Shown in pieces: positions 25,926 through 33,356 of a stretch of 64,000 bases of DNA. Under the pieces are notes generated by a model. That model saw nothing but the letters and a program-made list of their open reading frames with translations, searched no databases and was not told the origin of the DNA. This DNA comes from SIG603 sp963621245. Lineage in GTDB: Bacteria > Bacillota > Clostridia > Oscillospirales > Acutalibacteraceae. A program made the translations under genes and the position numbers. Position 1 is the first letter of the stretch. Each line of letters begins with the position of its first letter. The DNA lies in contig CAVFCW010000005.1 in assembly GCA_963621245.1 (NCBI GenBank), positions 75,570 through 139,569 on the forward strand. Reading direction: 5' to 3'.

Positions 25926-25966
25926 ATTAGAGTTTAATCCATAAAAAAGGCTTTGTAAAGGGAATT
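25926..25966 (-). promoter_or_regulatory. promoter and possible autoregulatory site of the MerR gene
   Basis: Minus strand TTTACA, 17-base spacer, TAAACT, immediately followed by the palindrome TCTAAT-TACAG-ATTAGA at the expected start point. The dyad differs from the one in the dehydrogenase promoter. Confidence 0.6.
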
Positions 25967-26018
25967 CGCAAAAGATAAAGACTATCGATAAAAAGACTTT
26001 GTAATATTTTTTGAGGAT

Positions 26019-26047
26019 AAAAAAGAGCACGCCGAATTGGCGCGCTC
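26019..26047 (-). terminator. terminator of the feo operon
   Basis: 9-bp stem (26025-26033 with 26039-26047, one G-U) and 5-base loop, then a U-run from the A-tract 26019-26024 on the minus strand. Confidence 0.88.
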
Positions 26048-26063
26048 GATTTATTTTTGAAGA

Positions 26064-26312
26064 TTATCTGTGAAACAGACCTTTTTTTACATAAGGTTCG
26101 CTTGAAATTCCTTTAAGCTCATAACCTGTATCTTTAATTACAGCTTTAAGCTTTTCGGCGTCAAGCGCATTTTCGGAGATTATCTCGGAAGATTTTTTCT
26201 TGTGAGAGGATTTAACACTCTTCACATCAAAATTCTTTCTGATGCACTCGTTCATATGTGACTCGCACATGCTGCAAGCCATTCCTTCAATACTAAGAAC
26301 TGTTTTAACCAT
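26064..26312 (-). CDS. small heavy-metal-associated (HMA) domain protein
   Basis: 82 aa. N-terminal ferredoxin-like HMA fold with metal loop GMACSMCESHM (Cys13, Cys16), as in copper chaperones and ATPase metal domains. The middle is unusually lysine- and serine-rich (KSSHKKKSSE) and the tail continues 15 residues past the domain, ending KKGLFHR. It lies 17 bases after feoB, so it is probably co-transcribed with iron uptake genes. It could bind a metal delivered by FeoB or serve as an accessory, but no partner is proven; copper chaperone activity is an alternative. Confidence 0.8.
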   Translation of the reverse strand: MVKTVLSIEGMACSMCESHMNECIRKNFDVKSVKSSHKKKSSEIISENALDAEKLKAVIKDTGYELKGISSEPYVKKGLFHR

Positions 26313-26329
26313 AATAAGCCTCGTTAAAA

Positions 26330-28849
26330 TTACTTGTTAACCTTAACAGCGTGATCGAATGTAGTGGACTCCTTATAAGGCTTTACAAGCTGAATAACCA
26401 TGAGAACGATGAATACTACAGAGACGATTGCACCGATGATTGTAGCAGCTGTTACGTTTCCGCTGAAGATAGAACCGATGTTGTAAACGATGAGAGCGAT
26501 TACATAAGCAAATCCGCACTCATAACCGATTGCAAACCAGAACCACTTTGTGTTGTTCATCTCTCTCTTGATAGCACCCATAGCTGCGAAGCAAGGAGCG
26601 CAGAGGAGGTTGAAGATAAGGAAGGACATACCGGAAAGTGCTGTGAAGGAAGCGCCCATTGTTGCATAAACAGATGCCTCACCGCCGCCGTAGAGGATAC
26701 CGAGAGTACCAACGATGTTTTCCTTAGCAACGAGACCTGTGATAGCTGCAACAGTTGCCTGCCAGTTGCCCCAGCCGAGAGGAGCGAAGATCCAGCAGAT
26801 TGCGTTACCGATTGTAGCGAGGATTGAGCTTGAAAGCTCGGACTCCTCGAGCATTCTGAAGGAACCGTCTACTACGCCGAAATAGGTTGTGAACCAAACA
26901 ACGATAGTGGAAAGTGTGATGATTGTACCGGCCTTCTTGATAAAGGACCAGCCGCGCTCCCACATGCTTCTGAGAAGATCGATGAATCTTGGGAGATGGT
27001 AAGCGGGAAGCTCCATAACGAACGGAGCGGGGTCACCGGCGAACATCTTAGTCTTCTTAAGCATAAGACCGGAGATGATGATAGCTGCAATACCGATGAA
27101 GTATGCGCCTGTTGAAACCCAAGGAGAACCGCCGAAGATTGCACCTGCGATCATAGCAATGAAAGGAGTTTTAGCGCCGCAAGGAATAAATGTTGTGGTC
27201 ATAACTGTCATACGACGGTCACGCTCACTCTCGATTGTTCTTGAAGCCATGATACCGGGGATACCGCAACCTGTACCGACAAGAATCGGAATGAAGGACT
27301 TACCGGAAAGGCCGAACTTTCTGAATACACGGTCGAGAACGAAAGCAACACGAGCCATGTAACCGCAAGCCTCAACGAATGCGAGGAGGAAGAAGAGAAC
27401 GAGCATCTGCGGAACGAATCCGAGAACAGCGCCGACACCGGCTACGATACCGTCAAGGATAAGACCGGAAAGCCATGCTGCACAACCGACTGAATCGAGA
27501 AGGTTGCCGATGAGTGTGGGGATACCCGGAACCCAAATGCCGTAATCTGCTGCATCGGGAGCGTCAAATGAGCCGCGCTCCTCGAAGTAAGCGAGAGCCT
27601 CTGTGTAGCTCATGGAAACAGTTGTCTCTGCGTCCTCATCGCTGAGGTCGGAGGGAACTTCACTGTAGTAAGCTGTGTAATCTGTGTCCTCGAGAGTCTC
27701 CTCGTCGGAAACAGTAATTGTTGCTGTGTCGCTCTCGGGCTTGAGTGCCTTTGCTTCTGCAAGAACAGCTGCAGCGTCAAAGTCTTCGTCTTCTGTATCA
27801 AACTCGATGCCGAAGGCGTTAAGAGCTTCCTGAGCTTCAGTATATTCGTCATTTACTTCCTCGTAATCGGATGTGCCGATACCGAAGAGATGCCAGCCGT
27901 CACCGAAAAGACCGTCGTTAGCCCAGTCTGTTGCGGAAGAGCCGACTGTTACCATTGCGATGTAGTAGATGCAGAACATAACTACTGCGAAAATCGGAAG
28001 GCCGAGCCATCTGTTTGTTACAACCTTATCGATTTTATCGGAAAGTGTGAGCTTTCCTGCGCTTGACTTCTTATAGCATCCCTTGATGATGGAAGCGATG
28101 TAGATGTATCTCTCGTTTGTGATGATGGATTCTGCGTCATCATCGAGCTCTTTCTCGGCAGCTTTAATGTCGGCCTCGATGTGAGTCATAACGTCGCTCT
28201 TGATGTTGAGCTGCTCCAAAACCTTTGAGTCTCTCTCGAAGATCTTGATAGCATACCATCTCTGCTGATCCTCCGGCATTGAGTGAAGCACTGCCTCCTC
28301 GATGTGAGCGATTGCGTGCTCAACAGGGCCTGAGAATGTGTGCTGAGGAATTGTCTTGCCATTCTTTGCGGCGTCGATTGCTACCTCGGCAGCCTCCATG
28401 ATTCCTGTTCCCTTAAGAGCGGAAATCTCGACAACCTTGCAGCCGAGCTCTCTTGAAAGCTCCTTTGTGTTGATCTTGTCGCCATTCTTGTTAACAACGT
28501 CCATCATGTTGATTGCACAAACAACGGGAATGCCAAGCTCGACAAGCTGAGTTGTGAGGTAGAGGTTTCTCTCAAGGTTTGTGCCGTCTATAATGTTAAG
28601 AATAGCATCGGGTCTCTCGCTGATGAGGTAATTTCTTGCGACAACTTCCTCAAGTGTGTAAGGGGAGAGAGAGTAGATACCCGGAAGGTCGGTGATGATA
28701 ACGCCTGTGTGCTTTTTAAGCTTACCTTCCTTTTTCTCAACAGTAACACCGGGCCAGTTACCGACGAACTGGTTAGAACCCGTGAGACCGTTGAACAATG
28801 TGGTCTTACCACAGTTCGGGTTACCCGCAAGGGCAATTCTAAGATCCAT
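26330..28849 (-). CDS. feoB: ferrous iron transport protein B
   Basis: 839 aa from the ATG preceded by AAAGGA; an in-frame ATG 45 bases upstream lacks a ribosome site. The N-terminal G domain has G1 GNPNCGKT (residues 9-16), G3 DLPGIYSL, G4 NMMD and G5 SALKG, followed by the helical switch domain and two Gate regions in the membrane part (VGTGCGIPGIMASRTI, FIPCGAKTPFI). Residues about 326-433 hold an acidic, presumably external, insert after the first membrane segment. Ferrous iron uptake across the cytoplasmic membrane. Confidence 0.96.
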   Translation of the reverse strand: MDLRIALAGNPNCGKTTLFNGLTGSNQFVGNWPGVTVEKKEGKLKKHTGVIITDLPGIYSLSPYTLEEVVARNYLISERPDAILNIIDGTNLERNLYLTTQLVELGIPVVCAINMMDVVNKNGDKINTKELSRELGCKVVEISALKGTGIMEAAEVAIDAAKNGKTIPQHTFSGPVEHAIAHIEEAVLHSMPEDQQRWYAIKIFERDSKVLEQLNIKSDVMTHIEADIKAAEKELDDDAESIITNERYIYIASIIKGCYKKSSAGKLTLSDKIDKVVTNRWLGLPIFAVVMFCIYYIAMVTVGSSATDWANDGLFGDGWHLFGIGTSDYEEVNDEYTEAQEALNAFGIEFDTEDEDFDAAAVLAEAKALKPESDTATITVSDEETLEDTDYTAYYSEVPSDLSDEDAETTVSMSYTEALAYFEERGSFDAPDAADYGIWVPGIPTLIGNLLDSVGCAAWLSGLILDGIVAGVGAVLGFVPQMLVLFFLLAFVEACGYMARVAFVLDRVFRKFGLSGKSFIPILVGTGCGIPGIMASRTIESERDRRMTVMTTTFIPCGAKTPFIAMIAGAIFGGSPWVSTGAYFIGIAAIIISGLMLKKTKMFAGDPAPFVMELPAYHLPRFIDLLRSMWERGWSFIKKAGTIITLSTIVVWFTTYFGVVDGSFRMLEESELSSSILATIGNAICWIFAPLGWGNWQATVAAITGLVAKENIVGTLGILYGGGEASVYATMGASFTALSGMSFLIFNLLCAPCFAAMGAIKREMNNTKWFWFAIGYECGFAYVIALIVYNIGSIFSGNVTAATIIGAIVSVVFIVLMVIQLVKPYKESTTFDHAVKVNK

Positions 28850-28983
28850 ATTTAATTTTCCTTTCTCAAGACATTTTACTGTCCTAATTAACAATTTTAT
28901 TATCCAAGCTTTAACTAACCTCGGTAAACCAGAGCTAATAAAACTTATTGATAACTAACTATCGGGCAAAATAATCGAGGCGA

Positions 28984-29205
28984 TTATTCAACCTCGATCT
29001 CTTCGGCGTCAGCTTTTCTTATGGAGAGCTCGTAGCCTCTGACTGTTACTTCGATAGGATCACCTAAAGGTGCAACCTTGCGAACATAAACATCAACGCC
29101 CTTTGTGATGCCCATGTCCATGATTCTGCGCTTTATGGCGCCTTCACCGTGGAGCTTCTTAACCTTAACGGTAGAGCCGATTTTTGCGTCCCTGAGTGTA
29201 TTCAT
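28984..29205 (-). CDS. feoA: FeoA-domain protein (second copy)
   Basis: 73 aa, a complete SH3-like FeoA domain: GSTVKVKKLHGEGAIKRRIMDMGITKGVDVYVRKVAPLGDPIEVTVRGYELSIRKADAEEI spread across the protein. FeoA is a small cytoplasmic accessory that binds FeoB. The final four residues are acidic. It lies 60 bases after the other FeoA gene and 134 bases before feoB. Confidence 0.93.
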   Translation of the reverse strand: MNTLRDAKIGSTVKVKKLHGEGAIKRRIMDMGITKGVDVYVRKVAPLGDPIEVTVRGYELSIRKADAEEIEVE

Positions 29206-29265
29206 CAGAATATTCCTCCTTTATAAATTTCAATATAGTAAAGATTAGGATAAATCACACGGTGA

Positions 29266-29478
29266 TCAGATCATAATCTTCTGTGCCATTTCACGGCTTA
29301 AAGCAACTCTTGCTTCTTTAACATTTACGATGATGTTTCCGCCGATTTCATTCACGACCATAACATCTCCGCCGACTACGAATCCGAGATCCGCAAGGTG
29401 AGCCTTGACTTCGGGGTTGCCGCCGATTTTTTTGATGATATTAACTTCACCGGGGGTTGCCAATATTAAAGGCATCAT
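29266..29478 (-). CDS. feoA: FeoA-domain protein (first copy)
   Basis: 70 aa FeoA domain (HLADLGFVVGGDVMVVNEIGGN then VALSREMAQKI). It is clearly diverged from the next gene, so it is not a recent duplication. Tandem FeoA genes before feoB are common in Clostridia. It is the first gene of the operon, with a GGAG-like AAGGAGAAAG ribosome site. Confidence 0.92.
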   Translation of the reverse strand: MMPLILATPGEVNIIKKIGGNPEVKAHLADLGFVVGGDVMVVNEIGGNIIVNVKEARVALSREMAQKIMI

Positions 29479-29539
29479 AACTTTCTCCTTTTCTGCCCAG
29501 TAATGTGTATCGATAGAATAGTTAACATACTATTACCTC

Positions 29540-29557
29540 GGTAAGCACACGCTAACC
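29540..29557. promoter_or_regulatory. GGTAAGC-ACAC-GCTAACC near-palindrome in the feo leader
   Basis: 18-bp dyad with one mismatch, about 50 bases into the feo leader. Another CTAA-N11-TTAG dyad (29586-29604) straddles the -10 box. Both resemble the symmetry of DtxR/IdeR-type iron boxes, but the identity of the regulator is not established. Confidence 0.45.
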
Positions 29558-29593
29558 AAGCGGTTAAAAAAATATGCTTTCGCAACTAATGTT

Positions 29594-29622
29594 ATTATAG
29601 TTAGACACGACTATTTTGTCAA
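29594..29622 (-). promoter_or_regulatory. promoter of the feo operon
   Basis: Minus strand TTGACA (29617-29622), 17-base spacer, TATAAT (29594-29599): a full consensus promoter, as expected for a gene set held off by a repressor. Confidence 0.9.
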
Positions 29623-29720
29623 TCGGATAGAAGAAAGTTTTTGGTTTACGCGGAAAAACTATGAAACTTACCTATAAGTAATATTAAACTAACTTAAAAT
29701 TTGTGCAAAAAACAAACTGA

Positions 29721-29756
29721 AAAAAGGAGGCGAAATTTGACTTTTGCTTCCTTTTT
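29721..29756. terminator. terminator of the HAD-Nudix unit
   Basis: 11-bp stem (29721-29731 with 29746-29756, one G-U) flanked by A and T runs, so it can work in both directions; only the minus-strand genes end here. Confidence 0.85.
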
Positions 29757-29766
29757 GTCGTTAGAT

Positions 29767-30420
29767 TTATTGCTTTAAGTAGTCAATTACAGATAACAAA
29801 CTAGGCTCCACCGTTTCGCACATAGATAAGATTTCTTCAGTGGGCGGGAGCAAATCGGGAACCATAATCGGCTTTAATTTTCCGCCATATGCAGATTTAA
29901 TGCCGTTGTAAGAGTCTTCAATCGCATATGCGTTTTTGGGTGCTACTTCCAGAGCCGCACATGCTTTTAAATATATTTCGGGATCGGGCTTGCTTTTTGT
30001 CACTTTGTCTCCGCCGATTACCGCATCAAAGTAATTGTAAATGTTTGCGGCTTTAAGCTGATTTATAACAACTTCTGTTCTTGTTGAGGAGGCAAGAGCG
30101 ATTTTCTTGCTGTTATCCTTTAAAAAGGAGAGGAGTTCTTTGATTCCCGGTTTCATCGGCAGTCTTCCGCCATCATATCTTTCGTGATAAAGACGGGAAA
30201 CTTCATCCTGACATTTGTCAAAGGGGAAATCTTTGCCGAAACTTTCGAGCATAATTTCCTTCGCTTTCTGAATGTTGACGCCGAGACATTTATCATAGTG
30301 CTCTTCAAAATTCTTTGCTCCGTTTGATACGGCAACCTCACGCCAAATGTTCTTAACGCAAATCTCGGAATCAAATATAACTCCGTCCATATCAAAAATT
30401 ACCGCTTCAAATGGTTTCAT
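29767..30420 (-). CDS. HAD-superfamily phosphatase, beta-phosphoglucomutase-like
   Basis: 217 aa. Motif I is FDMDGVIFDSE with the nucleophile Asp10 and acid/base Asp12, motif II lies in ALASSTRTEV, motif III Lys in VTKSKPDPEIY and motif IV in AIEDSYNGIKSA. A helical cap sits between motifs I and II (subfamily IA). Likely hydrolyses a sugar phosphate or nucleotide monophosphate; a beta-phosphoglucomutase role is possible but no maltose or trehalose phosphorylase is nearby. Overlaps the Nudix gene by 4 bases. Confidence 0.9.
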   Translation of the reverse strand: MKPFEAVIFDMDGVIFDSEICVKNIWREVAVSNGAKNFEEHYDKCLGVNIQKAKEIMLESFGKDFPFDKCQDEVSRLYHERYDGGRLPMKPGIKELLSFLKDNSKKIALASSTRTEVVINQLKAANIYNYFDAVIGGDKVTKSKPDPEIYLKACAALEVAPKNAYAIEDSYNGIKSAYGGKLKPIMVPDLLPPTEEILSMCETVEPSLLSVIDYLKQ

Positions 30421-30827
30421 TTTTCCTCCGTTAAATACTTGTAAGCAAGTCTCAAAGTTTCTTTGTCAGTGCCAAAGGTGACTGCATTTACCGCATCTTC
30501 AAAGCTCATCCATTCAAGAGAGTTTACCTCGCATTCCTGATTGATAAGCTCATAGCTTGTCGCCTCGGCAACAAAGAAAATAACGTCTTTCATAATTCCC
30601 TCAAAGGGCGAGTAGCTGATTTTGTGTCTGAAACCCGTATCAAGCATAACTTCAAGATTTGTCTCTTCTTTAATTTCACGAAGTGCGGTTTCTTCTTCCG
30701 TTTCGCCGTTTTCAACATGCCCCTTTGGTATGGATGTGTGCCCCTGAACCATATGCTCGATGAGGCAGAGGTAATTTCCGTTTTCTTTTTTATAAACCAC
30801 TGCGCCGCAGGATTTTTCGAATTTCAT
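30417..30827 (-). CDS. Nudix hydrolase, Ap4A-hydrolase-like
   Basis: 136 aa. The Nudix box GHVENGETEEETALREIKEE (about residues 36-55) is complete, with the REXXEE metal ligands. The N-terminal SCGAVVYKKENGNYLCLIEHMVQGH is typical of bis(5'-nucleosyl)-tetraphosphatases, which clear alarmone by-products. Overlap of 4 bases with the HAD phosphatase suggests they process the same or successive phosphorylated metabolites. AAGGAG ribosome site. Confidence 0.92.
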   Translation of the reverse strand: MKFEKSCGAVVYKKENGNYLCLIEHMVQGHTSIPKGHVENGETEEETALREIKEETNLEVMLDTGFRHKISYSPFEGIMKDVIFFVAEATSYELINQECEVNSLEWMSFEDAVNAVTFGTDKETLRLAYKYLTEEK

Positions 30828-30856
30828 ATCAATTACTCCTTATTTTTTATATTCCA

Positions 30857-30885
30857 ATAATACAATAAACCGTTAAAAATCGCAA
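30857..30885 (-). promoter_or_regulatory. promoter of the Nudix-HAD unit
   Basis: Minus strand TTGCGA, 17-base spacer, TATTAT, about 30 bases before the Nudix start. Confidence 0.65.
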
Positions 30886-30886
30886 C

Positions 30887-30915
30887 AAAAAGTGCTCCCA
30901 AATTAACGGGAGCAC
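30887..30915 (-). terminator. terminator of pckA
   Basis: Perfect 8-bp stem GTGCTCCC/GGGAGCAC with 8-base loop, followed by U5 on the minus strand. Confidence 0.9.
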
Positions 30916-30934
30916 CGAAATGTTTATTGAAGAA

Positions 30935-32545
30935 TTAAAGCTGAGGACCTGCAGCAACAAGTGCCTTGCCTGCTTCGTTAGTTGTGTACTTAACAAAGTT
31001 CTTCTGGAATCTCTCTGCGAGATCCTTTGCCTTTGCTTCCCACTCGGATGCATCTGCATAAGTATCTCTAGGATCGAGGATGCCTGTGTCAACGCCCGGA
31101 AGCTCTGTCGGAACCTCAAAGTTGAAGTAAGGAACAGTCTTTGTGGGAGCCTTGTTGATGTCGCCGCTGAGGATAGCGTCGATGATTCCACGAGTATCCT
31201 TGATTGTGATTCTCTTGCCTGTGCCGTTCCAACCTGTGTTTACGAGGTAAGCCTTAGCGCCGTTAGCCTGCATCTTCTTTACGAGCTCTTCAGCGTACTT
31301 TGTCGGGTGAAGCTCGAGGAATGCCTGGCCGAAGCAAGCGGAGAATGTAGGAGTAGGCTCTGTGATTCCGCGCTCTGTACCTGCAAGCTTTGCTGTGAAG
31401 CCGGAGAGGAAGTAATACTGAGTCTGCTCAGGTGTGAGGATAGAAACCGGAGGAAGAACTCCGAATGCATCTGCGGAAAGGAAGATAACGTCCTTAGCAG
31501 CAGGGCCGGAAGAAACTCCGTTTACCTTTGAAGCGATCTTCTCGATGTGGTCGATAGGATAGGAAACACGAGTGTTCTCTGTTACGCTCTTGTCGTCGAA
31601 GTCGATTGTACCGTCCTCGGCAACAGTAACGTTCTCGAGAAGTGCGTTCTTCTTGATTGCGTTGTAGATGTCAGGCTCGGACTCTTTGTCAAGGCCGATA
31701 ACCTTAGCGTAACAACCGCCCTCGAAGTTGAAGACGCCATTGTCGTCCCAGCCGTGCTCGTCATCACCGATGAGAAGTCTCTTAGGATCTGTGGAAAGTG
31801 TTGTCTTACCTGTACCGGAGAGGCCGAAGAAGACAGCTGTGTTCTTACCTTCCATATCTGTGTTTGCGGAGCAGTGCATTGAAGCGATGCCCTTGAGCGG
31901 GAGGTAGTAGTTCATCATGGAGAACATACCCTTCTTCATCTCGCCGCCGTACCATGTGTTGATGATAACCTGCTCACGGCTTGTGATGTTGAAGGCTACG
32001 CAAGTCTCGGAGTTGAGGCCGAGCTCCTTGAAGTTCTCAACTTTAGCCTTGGATGCGTTGTAAACGATGAAGTCAGGCTCGAAGTTCTTGAGCTCTTCCT
32101 CTGTAGGAACGATGAACATGTTCTTAACGAAGTGAGCCTGCCATGCAACCTCAACGATAAAACGAATAGCCATTCTTGTGTCGGCGTTAGCACCGCAGAA
32201 TGCATCAACAACATAAAGCTTCTTGCCGGAGAGCTCTTTCTTAGCGAGATCCTTAACAACGCTCCATGTGCTTTCGCTCATCGGGTGGTTGTCGTTCGGA
32301 TAAGAATCGCTTGTCCACCAAACTGTGTCCTTGGAGTTCTCGTCCATAACGATGTACTTATCTTTAGGAGAACGTCCGGTGTAGATACCGGTCATAACGT
32401 TAACTGCACCGAGCTCTGTTTTCTTACCTGCGTCGTAACCCTCGAGTGACGGGTCAAGCTCAGCGTTGAAAAGATCATCATAAGAAGGATTGTAAACGAT
32501 CTCAGTAGTACCTGTGATGCCGTACTTGGTTAAATCAAGTGCCAT
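30935..32545 (-). CDS. pckA: phosphoenolpyruvate carboxykinase (ATP)
   Basis: 536 aa, standard length of the ATP-dependent enzyme. P-loop FFGLSGTGKTTLS, metal and oxaloacetate motif LLIGDDEHGWDDNGVFNFEGGCYAK, substrate-site TGRSPKDKYIV and C-terminal NTGWNGTGKRI are all conserved. Interconverts oxaloacetate plus ATP and PEP plus CO2; in anaerobes it may also run in the carboxylating direction to make ATP. Single-gene unit with its own promoter and terminator. Codon use is strongly biased, as for a highly expressed gene. Confidence 0.98.
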   Translation of the reverse strand: MALDLTKYGITGTTEIVYNPSYDDLFNAELDPSLEGYDAGKKTELGAVNVMTGIYTGRSPKDKYIVMDENSKDTVWWTSDSYPNDNHPMSESTWSVVKDLAKKELSGKKLYVVDAFCGANADTRMAIRFIVEVAWQAHFVKNMFIVPTEEELKNFEPDFIVYNASKAKVENFKELGLNSETCVAFNITSREQVIINTWYGGEMKKGMFSMMNYYLPLKGIASMHCSANTDMEGKNTAVFFGLSGTGKTTLSTDPKRLLIGDDEHGWDDNGVFNFEGGCYAKVIGLDKESEPDIYNAIKKNALLENVTVAEDGTIDFDDKSVTENTRVSYPIDHIEKIASKVNGVSSGPAAKDVIFLSADAFGVLPPVSILTPEQTQYYFLSGFTAKLAGTERGITEPTPTFSACFGQAFLELHPTKYAEELVKKMQANGAKAYLVNTGWNGTGKRITIKDTRGIIDAILSGDINKAPTKTVPYFNFEVPTELPGVDTGILDPRDTYADASEWEAKAKDLAERFQKNFVKYTTNEAGKALVAAGPQL

Positions 32546-32683
32546 TTTAAACTACCTCATTTCTGATTTTTGTATAAGCGTGAAATATCATGCAGCATAT
32601 TGACGCACATGCTTCACACACTGTAAAAATTTTATAAAGAAATATAATCCCTTGCGGGACCATCTTTCCCACTTCCGGAACTA
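32546..32683 (-). other. pckA 5' leader
   Basis: About 130 bases between the predicted start point and the pckA ATG. It contains a small GNRA-capped hairpin (TCCC-GCAA-GGGA, near 32650-32662) but no recognised riboswitch. Confidence 0.5.
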
Positions 32684-32712
32684 AGTATACAATATATTTA
32701 GAATAACTTCAA
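32684..32712 (-). promoter_or_regulatory. promoter of pckA
   Basis: Minus strand TTGAAG (32707-32712), 17-base spacer, TATACT (32684-32689). A TGTGATAAATT...TTTCACA pair lies just upstream. Confidence 0.75.
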
Positions 32713-32936
32713 TGACTAATTGTGAAAAAATAGTTAAATTTATCACATTTTTGTTGTTATAAACGAAAAATCGGACGCATTTTGATTGAGATAATAAAGC
32801 AATGTTATATAAAATATCGATTTATAAAGTGAAAAATCTAATTTTAAATTCTTCATAAATTAATCTAAAATCACGTTATAAATTAAAAATAAAACAAAAT
32901 TTGAAAGTTAGGATAATAAAAATTTCAAATTTGGTA
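32713..32936. other. AT-rich gene-free interval
   Basis: Very AT-rich spacer between the divergent pckA and Trp transporter promoters; no ORF, hairpin or RNA gene was recognised. Confidence 0.5.
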
Positions 32937-32965
32937 TTGACAAATTATTTCTGCTGTGGTAAAAA
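32937..32965 (+). promoter_or_regulatory. promoter of the tryptophan transporter operon
   Basis: TTGACA (32937-32942), 17-base spacer, TAAAAA (32960-32965), immediately before the T-box. Confidence 0.85.
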
Positions 32966-32969
32966 TAAG

Positions 32970-33246
32970 TAAACCGATGAGGAAGAGTGAGTACGGTTAA
33001 GTACCTTTTCTAAAGCGAGTCGCAGGCGGTGAGAGTGCGGTAAAAAGACTTAATTCGGAATGGGCTTCTGAGGGCGAACAGAAAGGTAAAACGAGTATGT
33101 GAGACGGAGTGTGACTCTCCGTGAAGAAAGGTCTGCATATGACAGTATGCGTTAAGCGGGTATTTTCATACCAAGCAGGGTGGCACCGCAGGAATTTATA
33201 TCCTGTCCCGGCAAAGTGATTTGCAGGGACGGGATTTTTGTTTTTT
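32970..33246 (+). promoter_or_regulatory. T-box riboswitch, tryptophan-specific, of the Trp ABC transporter
   Basis: Contains stem I landmarks (CCGATGAGGAAGAGTGAGTA, GGTGAGAGTGCGG), the specifier context GGAA-UGG-GC with UGG at 33061-33063, the conserved AGGGTGGCACCGCAGG antiterminator (33177-33192) and a terminator hairpin ending in a long U-run. Specifier UGG means tRNA-Trp, the same as the T-box of the trp operon in this window. The two leaders share only T-box core elements, so they are not recent copies. Confidence 0.95.
33200..33246 (+). terminator. T-box terminator before trpX
   Basis: 10-bp stem (ATCCTGTCCC with GGGACGGGAT, one wobble) and a T-rich run through 33246. Confidence 0.9.
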
Positions 33247-33257
33247 AGGAGGAAGAA

Positions 33258-33293
33258 ATGAAGATTGGTTTAAAGAGACGATGGCGAAACTGA
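33258..33293 (+). CDS. 11-codon ORF with one Trp codon in the trpX leader
   Basis: Encodes MKIGLKRRWRN. AGGAGG (33247-33252) lies 5 bases before the ATG, one of the best ribosome sites in the window. It starts directly after the T-box terminator U-run and ends 63 bases before trpX. It could be a leader peptide whose translation senses charged tRNA-Trp or couples to trpX, or a chance ORF. No homology can be judged at this length. Confidence 0.45.
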   Translation: MKIGLKRRWRN

Positions 33294-33356
33294 TATACCT
33301 TATAAATGCAGTAAATTGATTAATACTTTTAATGTAAACACGGAAGGGAATATATT

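Noticed and set aside
30920..31531. A 203-codon frame opposite pckA, and similar frames opposite fbp, the OppA-like gene and dnaB
   Set aside because: Cysteine- and serine-rich shadow translations of strongly codon-biased genes, with no start signals of their own.
32725..32752. CRP-like site TGTGA...TCACA near the pckA promoter
   Set aside because: The half-sites are 17 bases apart instead of 6, so it does not fit a CRP/FNR box.
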